Under the pieces are notes generated by a model that saw only the letters and a list, made by a program, of their open reading frames with translations, ran no database searches and was not told the origin of the DNA. From positions 36,730,488-36,794,487 of the forward strand of contig OX381721.1 in NCBI GenBank assembly GCA_947462335.1: DNA of 64,000 nt. Reading direction: 5' to 3'. Below are positions 52,717 to 63,065 of this stretch, piece by piece. Source of the DNA: Harmothoe impar (taxonomy: Eukaryota > Annelida > Polychaeta > Phyllodocida > Polynoidae). Position numbers and translations under genes: made by a program. Positions within the stretch are counted from its first letter, which is position 1. Each line of letters starts with the position of its first letter.

Positions 52717-52938
52717 TTATTTAAGGACTTTGTCGGCTGCGTAAATGCGTCCCTGGCGAGTCACTCGCCAGTGCTGCATTCATGCATTGCCGATGCTATG
52801 GAAATGCATTAACCTCTAGGGTCAGCACGCTGTAGGAATGCAGCGCTGGTGAGTAGCCCACCAGGGCTGCATTCATGTATACACATCATGATGGCAGAGG
52901 GCGTTTTGCATTAAAGCACCATGCGGCCCTTAAAGGGG
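52717..52938. repeat. PH element copy with inverted L right end
   Basis: TTATTTAAGGACTTTGTCGG left; tips GCGAGTCACTCGCC and GTGAGTAGCCCACC; right GGCGTTTTGCATTAAAGCAC CATGCGG and CCTTAAAGGGG. Confidence 0.8.
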
Positions 52939-53032
52939 TTTAAATCCAATAGAGAGTTAGAGCATGAGAGTCCCCATTGGATGATCAAATATGAGCCCTT
53001 TGTGCCACTCCCAGGCCACTTTAACTCTGTAA

Positions 53033-53277
53033 TTAACCCTTTAAGGACAGCTGTCGTTAAAAGATGACATTTGTCGTCATGATTCACGAATGCAGCCCTG
53101 GTGAGTTACTCGCCAGGGTTGCATTCATGCATCATGCTGACCTTATGAGGTTAAGACACTCCCAAAGGGTCGGCATGATGCACCAATAAAGCTTCAGCGA
53201 TTTACTCGCGGGGGCTGCATTGGTGCATCGTGCCGCCAAATGTCATCTTTTAATGAGAGCTGTCCTTAAAGGGTTAA
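53033..53277. repeat. PH element, symmetrical R-R type
   Basis: TTAA at 53033-53036 and 53274-53277. Both ends are R modules facing inward: ACAGCTGTCGTTAAAAGATG ACATTTGTCG on the left and AAATGTCATCTTTTAATGAG AGCTGTCC on the right. The match includes the unusual AGCTGTC of this copy, so the entire 245 bp is one large inverted repeat containing smaller hairpins. Confidence 0.9.
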
Positions 53278-53472
53278 TGCACTATGTACTTCAGTCATTA
53301 TTATGCACCAAAGCAACCCTGATGAGTAATACATCATGGTAGCCCTATGGAAGTGATACACTCATAAAGGGTCAGCATGATGCACCAATGCACTGCAGGC
53401 GAGTTATCCATGGGCCTTGCATTGGTGTATCATGCGGATTTCTGAATCATCACCCTCTTGTGAAAGGGTTAA
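53278..53472. repeat. PH element copy, diverged
   Basis: Starts right at the end of the preceding copy (ATGCACTATGTACTTCAGTC) and ends TTGTGAAAGGGTTAA. The second hairpin (CAGGCGAGTTATCCATGGGCC) is eroded. Confidence 0.7.
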
Positions 53473-53639
53473 CCGGCCTACCCCCAACCATCGGATCCCT
53501 CGTGTGGATGTTAAATTGTAAATAAACTAGTGCTCCATTCTCCTGAGGAGGTCATGGGCACATCAGTCACATGTACAAATGGCTTTGCCCTTTTCCACAC
53601 CCTTTGTCTTCCCGACATCCTCCTTTAGATTAGACCCGC

Positions 53640-53861
53640 CTAGTGCTTTAATGCATCATAACAACTTGCCACCATGATGCATGAATGCAGCCCTGGTGGG
53701 TCGCCTGCCAGGACTGCATTCATGTCGACCATTTGGGATTGTATCAAGCCATAGGGCCGGCATGATGCATAAATGCAGTACTGCTGTGGTACTCCCCAGG
53801 GCTGCCATCATGCATCATGATGACAATGGGTATTTAGCATTAAAGCATCATGTAGCCCATA
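53640..53861. repeat. PH element copy, L modules at both ends
   Basis: TAGTGCTTTAATGCATCATA left; right TATTTAGCATTAAAGCATCA TGTAGCCC. Tips GTGGGTCGCCTGCC and CTGTGGTACTCCCC. Confidence 0.8.
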
Positions 53862-54109
53862 ACCCTTTAAGGACGGCATGATACCTTAATGCATCATGCC
53901 CTTGGTTGTCATGATGCATGAATGCAGCCCTGGCAAGTAACTTGCCAATGCTGCATTCAAGCATCATGTCGACCCTAAGGGGTTGAGACAGTCCCGAAGG
54001 GTCGGCATGATGCACCACCGCAGCACCGGCGAGTAACTCGCCAGGACTGCATTGGTGCATCATGCTGACAAAAGTCATCTTTTAGCGACATCCGTCCTTA
54101 AAGGGTTAA
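53859..54109 (+). repeat. PH element, full length (L-R), near consensus
   Basis: ATAACCCTTTAAGGACGGCA to ATCCGTCCTTAAAGGGTTAA. Best copy for defining the structure: hairpin 1 GGCATGATAC/GCATCATGCC, hairpin 2 with 29-base arms, hairpin 3 CGACCCTAAGGGG ... GAAGGGTCGG, hairpin 4 tip GCGAGTAACTCGC. Confidence 0.9.
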
Positions 54110-54173
54110 AGGGTTGCCTTCACATCCCCTCCGTCTCTGGCCCCTCCCTGGCTTACTCTCCTACCCCGCCCCT

Positions 54174-54393
54174 AACCCTGTTAGGGCGGCATGATGCCTC
54201 AAAGGACATGCTAATTTGCCAGCTTGATGCACTGATGCACTCCTGGCGAGTTACTCGCCGGCACTTCCTTTGTGCATCATACCCCTGCATTGAGTGTATC
54301 AAACCATAGAGTCAGCATGATGCATCAATAAAGTACTGGTGAGTAACTCGCGACAAGACGGCAAAAGACACAATGCGGCCATCAAAGGGTTAA
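54174..54393. repeat. PH element copy, diverged
   Basis: CCTGTTAGGGCGGCATGATG left; first hairpin CTCCTGGCGAGTTACTCGCCGG; right ACACAATGCGGCCATCAAAG GGTTAA. Confidence 0.75.
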
Positions 54394-54656
54394 AGCCCCT
54401 CTCCCTCTGCCTCTGCCGCCCTGCCTTCCTGTCTGAAAAAGGCAACACGAGAACCAAAACCACTTTCCATTAATTTTAATCAACTGTCGCTTCCGGAAAG
54501 CGAAACTCACATCCAGTAGTTGACCGAAGATTGCTTGAATGCTTCAAATGGCGGCTTTTAACATTGTGCTCAAATTGTCGGTGTTTTTGTCTCGTGTCGG
54601 GGCTGCTTTGTGAAAGTCAGAGAATGTCAGAGATCGAGCCCTGAGTCGGTGTGGCG

Positions 54657-55105
54657 TTAACCATTTAAGGACGGCATGATACTTTAATGCATCATGCCTT
54701 GGTCGTCATGATGCATGAATGCAGCCCTGGCGAGTAACTCGACAGGGCTGCATTCATGAATCATGACGACTCTGTCTGGGGTTCCGACACTCCTGCAGGG
54801 TCGGCATGATGCACCAATGCAGAACTGGCGAGTCACTCGCCGGGGCTGCATTCATGCATCATGACAACAAAGCCCAGTAAACAAAAAAACGTTATACAAC
54901 GTTATATAACGCTTCTCTATGGCTCTTTAGTGTGGCATAACGACATATAACGTTAAAAATGTATTTTTGTTAGCTTGGTAAGGGTTGTACACTATCGAGG
55001 GGCTGGCATGATGCAGAAAATACAGCACTGGTGAGTTGCTGGCCAGGGCTGCATTCATGCATCATGACGACAAAACACTTTACAGCAGTATGTGACCCTT
55101 AAAAA
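54657..55105. repeat. PH element with three large hairpins and an insertion
   Basis: TTAACCATTTAAGGACGGCA left; hairpins with tips GCGAGTAACTCGAC, GCGAGTCACTCGCC and GTGAGTTGCTGGCC; right end inverted L (CACTTTACAGCAGTATGTGA) with CCCTTAAAAAG. The 54873-54979 element separates hairpins two and three. Removing it leaves about 340 bp, one module longer than a normal copy. Confidence 0.8.
54873..54979. mobile_element. CCCAGTA-ended AACGTTATA MITE, copy 2
   Basis: CCCAGTAAACAAAAAAACG ... TTTTTGTTAGCTTGGT; shorter than copy 1 and also nested in a PH element. Confidence 0.7.
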
Positions 55106-55616
55106 GTCCATGGCATTTTATAACGAGCAGAACTATAGAACATGGCGCGTTTAGAGAGTATCTTTCCAGGTTGATAAGAAACAATCTTCAAATTTGGCAA
55201 AAGGATAATATTGAAAGTTCATTATAATGGAAGCCTCGGGGCGGCATGCACAGCCTAAGTTGACAGTGGAAGCATACTTTTGTAATTTGGAGACATTTTT
55301 CGCATTTTCATCAAAAACAAAAAGAATCCTCCACATTCCCAAAATTTCCATCTGTGCCCTCAGCATATGAATGTTATAACGAAGCTGATTTCACCTGGTC
55401 ATTAATTTATGGGATAAGTGCTGAATTTCCCGCCGTTTTGTTACATTGTTTTTTTGTTTTTTTTTCTTTTGTTTCCAGTCAAAGCCTCAACATCATGGGA
55501 TGGGTTTGTGATTGTATAGAAACATTTTGGGACTTGTTTGAGTTGCCCTCCCGTTGCTTTCTTTTGTGTCTCTCTTTATTACGGGTAGAATGTGTAAATG
55601 GGCAGGCGTTAACAGC
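55106..55616 (+). other. Unique spacer with an acceptor-like site
   Basis: A strong pyrimidine tract TTTTTTTTCTTTTGTTTCCAG ends at about 55479, an almost ideal 3' splice site. The frame after it stays open for about 50 codons (NIMGWVCDCIETFWDLFELP within it) until it runs into the PH copy. No domain recognised, no donor found, so an exon is only a possibility. Confidence 0.2.
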
Positions 55617-55822
55617 GTTAACCATTTAAGGACGGCATGATGCATTAATGTATAGATTCATTTGGCGGCATGATGCACAAATGCAGCACCGGTGAGGAGC
55701 CCGCAGGTGCTGCGTTAGTACAGCATCCCGACCCCTCGGAGTGTACCAACCCTGTATAGCCGGCATGATGCATTAATGCAGCACAGGGCTGCATTAAAGC
55801 ATCACGCCGCCCCTACATGTTT
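55617..55822 (+). repeat. PH element copy
   Basis: GTTAACCATTTAAGGACGGC left, sharing the CATTTAAGG variant with 54657. Tips GTGAGGAGCCCGC and a collapsed GCACAGGGCTGC. Confidence 0.75.
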
Positions 55823-56835
55823 AAAACACACGACCTCTTTGTACATGTTGCCTGCGGCCCCCACTCCCCAGGCACGTTCCGCACTCTGAGGCCGCTTACA
55901 ACACCAAAGACAAGACACAATCTTTTTGAATAATGAAAAAAACAACACAGAGAGCACACACACATGTGCCGTGGGTACACCATGTGCGCACGTGCCCGCG
56001 CATGCGCAGAGTGACTAGTGTGGCCGTGCTGGGCCTGCCACCATGGGTGTGTACAACCCGCTGTTTGTGTTCTGCAGAACCTCCTTCCTGTCCATTATAA
56101 GGCCTTATAATGGAGCTGATAATGCAGAGATTTGACAGGAGGGACCATAAATTGGAGTGGTCATTTTCTAACCTCGGGCAGTGGGTAGGGGTGGGCTGTA
56201 ATTCATCGCTAGCACATAATGTGTGTACTGCATGCTATTTATATTCGCAGAAATGCTAATCTTGCCTGTAATGATCGACTCCCTTAGCCAATTGAATATC
56301 CAATACTCAAAACTCTAAAAGAGGAAACGACAAGGGCTGCGTTTTTTCTCAAGCTATAATGCCCTTTTACATGTATAATAAAAGGATCCAGACGCAAGGG
56401 AAACCCGTGTTTAAACATTAAGGGCCCCATATAGCATCATAAAACATCCCTTTAATGTCCCTCTGCCATATTCCTATCATCTAAAGGTATTACATATTGG
56501 GTACTACGATAATATGTACACCTATCTAATGCAACTAATTACCTTCAGACAAAGACCTAGTCCTCAGTACCTTGTTTTATGCGGTGAAAATACATAGATG
56601 ATATAATCATGAAAGGACCATCAAAAACTCATTATGACCACTTATAAATGTATAATGAGACGTTTTTTTCACAACGCCTTCCTTATGGGTATATCAGGCT
56701 GTAACTCGCGTGCGTTACATTTTTACATTACATTTTTACTACCGTAAATACTATCCACGAGTTTTACGCGAACCAAACTCAGCTTTCATGTAATACCAAA
56801 TATGCCTATATATGGGGCGGGTTAGCATGTCTTGT
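55823..56835. other. No gene seen
   Basis: 56730-56800 has TACCGTAAATACTATCCACG AGTTTTACGCG, resembling the TACTGTAAA MITE ends. Otherwise unassigned. Confidence 0.4.
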
Positions 56836-56837
56836 AG

Positions 56838-57102
56838 GTAGGTAGGGAGGGAGGGAGGGAGGGAGGGAGGGAGGGAGGGAGGGAGGGAGGGAGGGAGGGA
56901 GGGAGGGAGGGAGGGAGGGAGGGAGGGAGGGAGGGAGGGAGGGAGGGAGGGAGGGAGGGAGGGAGGGAGGGAGGGAGGGAGGGAGGGAGGGAGGGAGGGA
57001 GGGAGGGAGGGAGGGAGGGAGGGAGAGGGTGGGAGAGGGAGGGAGAGGGTGGGAGAGGGAGGGAGAGGGTGGGAGATAGAGAGAGAGAGAGGGGGGAGAG
57101 AG

Positions 57103-57185
<83 letters not shown>
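56838..57185. repeat. (GGGA)n then (GA)n polypurine tract
   Basis: Almost pure GGGA repeats (about 45 units) to 57024, then GGGAGAGGGT units and GAGAGATAGA / (GA)n to 57185. The 66-codon frame is Glu/Arg only. Confidence 0.95.
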
Positions 57186-57188
<3 letters not shown>

Positions 57189-57305
57189 GAACCCCTAGCT
57201 ACGACCCTTCATAACGTGCTCTGGTATGCATGGTTCAATGCAGCATATCCTATGTGTCAATATGGATAAGCCAACACTAGACCCGTTATAGCATACTATA
57301 GCCAA

Positions 57306-57592
57306 TATAGACCAATGTAGCAAGAAAGGGTGACTTTTTAGAAAAGTTGTTGATAAAGTCCTTGAACATTTCTGAAGCGTGACTGACAAATAAATAAATA
57401 TAACCTCAAAGTCCTGTATTCTAATATATACTATCGGAAAGATAATTGTCCTGGAAACCTTCTGATATGAGAAGTTTGCAAACATAGCCATCACAGACAA
57501 TGTTATGACGATTCTGCTAAAACCAAAGTAGATATAACTTTATTATGAAAAAGTCACCCTTTTTTGCTGAATTGGTTTATAGGGTAGATTCA
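57306..57592. mobile_element. CTATAGACC-family MITE
   Basis: Ends ATATAGACCAATGTAGCAAG and GCTGAATTGGTTTATAG. Subterminal AAGGGTGACTTTTTAG and AAAAAGTCACCCTTTT are inverted. 287 bp without coding capacity. Confidence 0.8.
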
Positions 57593-57855
57593 ACAGTGGA
57601 ACACATACCTTGAGGCGGACACTTGAATTCGCGATTATTCAAGAATTCTATTCCCTATATTTGTGAATAACGGTCTAGTTTAAGTGTCATTTTTTCCAAC
57701 GAAGATCTAATAGAAGTCTTATCATACATAAATAACTAAAGATTCCAGTAGCATGTCCCAAAATATTTTATTTTGAATAGGTACATGAAATGGGGCCTTT
57801 TCCCGCATCAGTAGTGTCCAGCAGAAATAAACTAGTGAATGTGTCCAGACTGGTA

Positions 57856-58036
57856 CACTGTAAAAGGTTGGTTGCCATTATTGTAGGTGAAAAGTAGATC
57901 CTACTGTAGGTGTACAATTTATTGTAGGTAAACAGTAGGATCTACTGTAAATCTACAGTAGATTCTACTGTAGATCCAATCTTCCATAGATTCTACTGTA
58001 AACCTCCAGTAAATTCTACACTTACTATTTACAGTG
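57856..58036. mobile_element. CACTGTAAAA-family MITE, best copy
   Basis: Ends CACTGTAAAAGG and ATTTACAGTG with TA at 57854-57855 and 58037-58038, as for Tc1/mariner-type insertions. Body of alternating ATCTACTGTA and TACAGTAGAT units; 181 bp. Confidence 0.85.
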
Positions 58037-58179
58037 TAGTGCATAATTTCCCCATGTCAGGAAAGAAATTCTACTTCTTATTCAATGCCTCTTCCTTATT
58101 GAGGGCGACGACTCCTCATGTGCCCCTCCCCCCCGGCGGTGACACATAAAACATGGGGGGATGTGTTGTACGTCCAGGG

Positions 58180-58375
58180 GGTGGGAGGGAGGGAGGGAGG
58201 GAGGGAGGGAAGGGGTGGGAGGGAGGGAGGGAGGGAGGGAGGAGGTGGGAGGTGGGAGAGAGGGAGAGGGGAGGGAGTGGGAGAGGGAGGGAGGGAGGCA
58301 TGGATAATGCAGGGAGGGAGGAGGAAGGGGAGGGAGGCATGGAGGGAGGGAGGGAGAGGGAGGGTGGGTGAGAGA
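58180..58375. repeat. (GGGA)n polypurine tract
   Basis: GGGAGGGAGG units with GTGGGAGGTGGGAGA variants and two GGCATGGA interruptions. Confidence 0.9.
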
Positions 58376-58384
58376 ATGTAACAA

Positions 58385-58670
58385 AGTGAGGGGGAAGGAC
58401 AGAAGGTCAGATGGACAGAAGGTCAGATGGACAGAAGGTCAGATGGACAGAAGGTCAGAGGGACAGGAGGTCAGAGGGACAGAAGGTCAGAGGGACAGAA
58501 TGTCAGATGGACAGAAGGTCAGAGGGACAGAAAGTCAGAGGGACAGAAAGTTAAAAGGATAGAACGTCGGATGGACAGAGCATCGGAGGGACAGAGCGCC
58601 AGAGGGACAGCGCGTCGGAGGGACAGAACATAAGAGGGACAGAACATAAGAGGGACCGGTAAACATTGAA
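58385..58670. repeat. 16-bp minisatellite
   Basis: GGACAGAAGGTCAGAT / GGACAGAAGGTCAGAG units, about 17 copies, drifting to GGACAGAGCGCCAGAG at the right. All three frames and the opposite strand are partly open for this reason. Confidence 0.95.
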
Positions 58671-58980
58671 GGAAGGACAGACGGAAAGACTGATGGGAGG
58701 CAGGCAGGAAGGCAGAGGTGAATAGAGGAAGGGGCGGCCCTGGCGGTGAGACAGACAGACAGACAGACAGGTCTGGAGGTGGGTTCAGAGGCAGGCAGCC
58801 TGAACAACAGGCAAGGACACAAAGCAAGGGGGCAGGGGGGCAATGACACTCAGTCACTTGGCAAGGCAGACCAGTAGGATAGCCGGTATAAGGGTCAAGG
58901 AGTCGCCATCATCAGTGGCCATCCCTATCTCTACAACCAACACTAACCACCCTAACCTCTCAGGGCAGAATCATTGTAGC
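58671..58980. other. No gene seen; ACAG-rich
   Basis: Short (ACAG)n at 58750-58771; otherwise unassigned. Confidence 0.4.
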
Positions 58981-59372
58981 AGTAACCCTTTAAAGACGGC
59001 ATAATGCCTTAATGCATCATTACGTTGGTCATCATGATGCATGAATTCAGCACGAGCAAGTTACTCGTTGGTGTTACATTCAAGCATCATGCCAATTGTA
59101 CGCCGACTACGGGGTCAAGACACGATGATGCACCAATGCACTGGTGCATCATAGCAACAAGTGATGAGTTTGAATGCAAAACGACATAACCGCCACTTTT
59201 GAAAGAGACACAAAAATCAAACAAGAAATGTTGGTCAGGGATGGTTACCTGAATACTGTAATTTACCTCAGGGTTTCCTAGCAAAAGACGCTATATTTTA
59301 GGATGTTTTTTTGTCTTTTTGCTCCAAATCTCTTCAGATGACATCATTTAGCGACATGCCGTCCTTAAAGCA
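58981..59372 (+). repeat. PH element split by about 175 bp
   Basis: GTAACCCTTTAAAGACGGCA left; first hairpin GCAAGTTACTCGTTGG; second hairpin collapsed to ACCAATGCACTGGTGC. After unrelated sequence (about 59162-59335) the R end ATGACATCATTTAGCGACAT GCCGTCCTTAAAG resumes. Confidence 0.75.
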
Positions 59373-60392
59373 GTAAGTAGCAATCCTACACTAATGCCTT
59401 CAGTCCCACTCGTCAGTCCTGGATGATGACTCGGCATCCATAATGCAGCCCGTTATCGGGTAGCGTCCCGCTCGGGCCGGACCCCGTGCGGGCAGACAGG
59501 CGACCCCAAAGGTCAGCCTGATACATTATTAACCTGCAGAGATTCCTACACTGCCGCCCCACTGCCAATAAGACATGGATATCACTCTGCTAACCCTCTA
59601 GGGACAACATAGTCCCCAAATCTCGGTGATCTCATAGCGACAGTCTGAGTGCAGCCGGGGCAAGTGCTCAGCTCTTTATCACCTCTCTATATAAAACGAC
59701 TCCTGCCCACGGCATAAGTTCGCTAGGAGACTTATCTGAGACACCGCGTATCTTTCCAATACTATATCTATTACGACAATAAGAGTCGATTTGAGGCAGC
59801 TAAGGCATTCCCACAATACACTATTCTTCGGAATTTTCCGTATGTTTCCATAGGTTCTTATTCAATGTACAACATTACCAAACTCTTTGCGCAACCTTGC
59901 CCCCATCGCCGCTATGGTCCCAACAACTTAATGTGAAAAATCTACAAACCCACAACATGTCTCTATAGCTGACACTAATTTGGCGATTTGATCAACACAC
60001 AGAAAAGTAAAGGTGTCAACTGTGTATCCAACATGGCTCTGGCAAAAATGGAGTGTCAAACAGCTGTTGACTCTGTTATTGACACTGATAGTAGAGAGTC
60101 AACTCAAGTTGACACTGATAGGAGAGAGTCAACTCAAGTTGACCCTTCATATGAGCAGAGTCATTAGCTTTTTGACTCTTTTCTTACCATAGCCACATGA
60201 GAGACACAGTTGATTCCCTTACTTCTCTCTGTGAATATATCATTAGGTTAAACCAATACATCAGTATGACAACCACTTTATCTGTGTGGTGGTAGCCACA
60301 ACCAGAGTGTACTTTCCGTATACTACTCAGTGTGTACACGCAGGGTACCAGAGCAATACGGCATTTTCCCCACACTACTCACACCATGTTCC
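59373..60392. other. No gene seen; weak PH trace and a short tandem
   Basis: GATGACTCGGCATCCATAAT (59427) and CTAACCCTCTAGGGACAACA (59590) look like eroded PH pieces. 60072-60142 has about 2.5 units of TTGACACTGATAGGAGAGAG TCAACTCAAG. Confidence 0.4.
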
Positions 60393-60592
60393 TATACGGC
60401 ACTAGCGCATAAGGCTATGGGGGCCGCAATATTGACTCAGAGCAATGCATTCTGGTTAGGCCCCAGACTCCAGAGCAGTGCATTATGGGTGAATTTCTCA
60501 TCAGTCCATTTGTTAGAGGTGTGAGGGGAGGGGATTAACCTGATAAGGAGATAGGGTTTATAGCCCCCGACTACCTGAAGTACCAGGATGTA
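60393..60592 (+). mobile_element. YY1-motif MITE, copy 3, right end replaced
   Basis: TATACGGCACTAGCGCATAA left. The YY1 core is mutated (GCCGCAATATT). The right end stops at CAGGATGTA where the CTATAGACC element starts, so that element removed or inserted into the terminal repeat. Confidence 0.75.
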
Positions 60593-60870
60593 CTATAGAC
60601 CAATGCAGCAAGAAGGGGAGACTTTTCAGAAAAGTTGTTGATAAAGTTTTTGAACATTTCTGAGCCATGGCGGACAAAAACATCAATCTAGCCTCAAAAG
60701 TCTGCATTCTAATATATACAATTCGAAACATAATTGTCCCGTGAATCTCTTGATATGAAATGTTTGCAAATGTAGCTATTATAAACAAAGTTACATGCAT
60801 TCTACTGAAACCAACGTAAACACAATTTTATTCTGAAAAGGTCACCCTTTATTGATGCATTGGTCTATAG
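60593..60870. mobile_element. CTATAGACC-family MITE
   Basis: Ends CTATAGACCAATGCAGCAAG and GATGCATTGGTCTATAG, near-perfect inverted. Collinear with 57306-57592. Includes GAGCCATGGCGGACAAAAAC, absent in that form elsewhere. Confidence 0.85.
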
Positions 60871-61114
60871 TGCCGTATAGCAGCCTGAACAGACCTGAAC
60901 AATACTGCTATGGGTTAATTCCCCCACTTGAGTGTACGTTGTAACGTGTACCACCGGGAACGCCTTATGGCCTGAGCTTGTTCTTCCCCTTTTTAGAATA
61001 CAATTACACCATGTTCCACAATGATTGATGGTAATGGTTTCCAGAGTTGTTATGAAACGTCTCCACCCGCCGAGCATAACGTACCCTAAACCCTATCCAG
61101 CCCGCAACATGCAT

Positions 61115-61255
61115 CTATATCATTGTAAGGTCGTCAAGAGAGTGATTCTGTGTAGGCGAGTTACTCGCCACCGTGAATGTAAACACCATGGCGTCTGCAT
61201 GATGAACGATTATAGTACTGGCGAGTAACTCACTGGTGCTACATGCATAAAAAAT
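61115..61255. repeat. Degenerate PH copy
   Basis: Two tips survive (GGCGAGTTACTCGCC and GGCGAGTAACTCACTGG), with the CATGATGAACGATTATAG arm eroded; ends missing. Confidence 0.6.
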
Positions 61256-61679
61256 ACCAACAAAATACCATGGTGCATATTTATGTCACACCGAAAACAT
61301 TATGAATTTACTTTTAACATAGTATTATGTTATATCACGTCCATTGAGTCACAATCATGATTATTAATATGGATATTACATTTTTCGATACCTCATCTGA
61401 TATATTAGCATTATAGTCATGAATCACGACCTACACATTACCTACAGGTATATATATCTACAGAATATAGTCCTCATGTCCAGAGGGACACTCACATATC
61501 AATCAAACCCCATAGAACACTGCACTCTAACAATGGACTACAGACACTAATTAAGCCCTAGAGCAGACCTAATTATTACTAATTATTACTATAGACTTGT
61601 ATATACGCATTTCTACAATTACGCTACCCTTATAGGTTCAAGGCTGTAGCAATCAGTGCTAGCACTGTACTCCATATGA
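61256..61679. other. No gene seen; AT-rich
   Basis: No repeat ends or exon recognised. Confidence 0.4.
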
Positions 61680-61955
61680 GGGAGTGGTCATCTTTTAACA
61701 ACAGGGGAGTTGGTGGAATTTTGCGCGACTGGGTCAAACAACAAATATTTTGCCCCCCCCCCCCCCCCACCAGGCAGGTTGAAATGTAAAGCGAGTGACC
61801 CCTGTGTGAGCAGGCTTTTTCACTTAAAGAAAAAGGGTGCATTTCTTTGGTCTCCCCCTCCAAAGTCCCCTCCTTAAACATTAGATTTCTTTTGATTCCC
61901 TCCCTAAATCCAACACCCCCCCCCCTCCCATTGCAGAAAAAATGCCCACTCTCTA
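61680..61955. mobile_element. GGGAGTG-ended element
   Basis: GGGAGTGGTCATCTTTTAAC left; right AAAAATGCCCACTCTC. Internal C run at 61754-61769. A 109-codon minus frame across it has no domain. Confidence 0.6.
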
Positions 61956-62795
61956 GCATCTGTACCTACCGTCGTTGTATCCTGTAGGTAGAGCCTGTAC
62001 TCCCAGGGGGGTCCTTATACCCAGACCCCACACTTGTAGTTCTACACGTGCTGTGCTGTGTATCCAATCACTCCAGAATCAGCCTCTGTCCACTTCTATA
62101 CAAGGAGGTAAATCCGTATGTAAAGCCTATGTGGATGTTGTCGTCTTATGATTTATAATTGTGTAGCAACTATATAGTAGTTATTAAATCCAATATTCTA
62201 GTGCTTTGAATATAGGTATCAGCTAAATAGCTATCAGCTTAATGATTGGCAATGGGTTCCTCACTGCCTGTTTACATCCGTGGGTTGGTGTAATATCCAT
62301 ACGCACTTATTTATGATTTTAATCCACCATGTACTATTTTAACCTATAAATGGGTGATTTCCATGTGACTTTTCTCCTCTCACTTGGCCACTGGGAAGTT
62401 ACCACAATGTGAGTACTGCTGTATAAGTAGAAACAAGTTCCACCACACAGAGGTCTGCCCACGGCATGAATAAACGATCCTGGACCCTGCTGTATGGGAT
62501 CGTGTACAGCTTTCTCAACCTCTCACAAGCCAATGTATGACTCTCATTCCCCCCAGCATGTGTCTGAAAGGTATATATTGATTGTTTGCTAACTCAGCTA
62601 AAACAACACCCTCCCCGACTCCTATTACATGACACTATACACCTACAGGTAGCCAGTCCCACCCTGGTGTGGCATGAAGATGGGGCACCTTTAAACTCCA
62701 GGTAAAGCTGAGGGCGTCCCCCAGGACCGATCTGGGGCGTCTCTGGTTGACACTAACTCTATGGAGCTACTCTCCTACTCCGAGTTGCTCTCCAC
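61956..62795. other. No gene seen
   Basis: Unique-looking; no exon, promoter or repeat ends recognised. Confidence 0.4.
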
Positions 62796-63065
62796 TCACC
62801 GACGCCTCACCGACGCCTCACAGACGCCTCAAAGACGCCTCACAGACGCCTCACAGACGCCTCACGGACGCCTCACAGACGCCTCACAGACGCCTCACAG
62901 ACGCCTCACAGACGCCTCACAGACGCCTCACAGATGCCTCACCAACGCCTCAAAGACGCCTCACAAACGCCTCACAAACGCCTATTCACGGTCGCCTCAC
63001 AGACGCCTCACAGACGCCTCACGGACGCCTCACAGACGCCTCACAGACGCCTCACAGACGCCGTC
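62796..63065. repeat. 11-bp minisatellite GACGCCTCACA
   Basis: About 24 units of GACGCCTCACA with GACGCCTCAAA and GACGCCTCACG variants. An 11-bp unit cycles through all three frames, giving a 33-bp (11-residue) translated repeat such as SQTPHRRLTDA in three overlapping frames; not coding. Confidence 0.95.

Noticed and set aside
53681..54078. Frames with recurring MMHECSTGELLARAAFMHHDD-like peptide, also seen at many other places
   Set aside because: Each is the translation of a PH hairpin (ATGATGCATGAATGCAGC...). The recurring peptide reflects the repeat, not a protein family.
58368..58857. Frames with a QKVRGTEGQRDR repeat and opposite-strand Cys/Ser/Pro frames
   Set aside because: Direct translation of the 16-bp minisatellite and neighbouring biased sequence.
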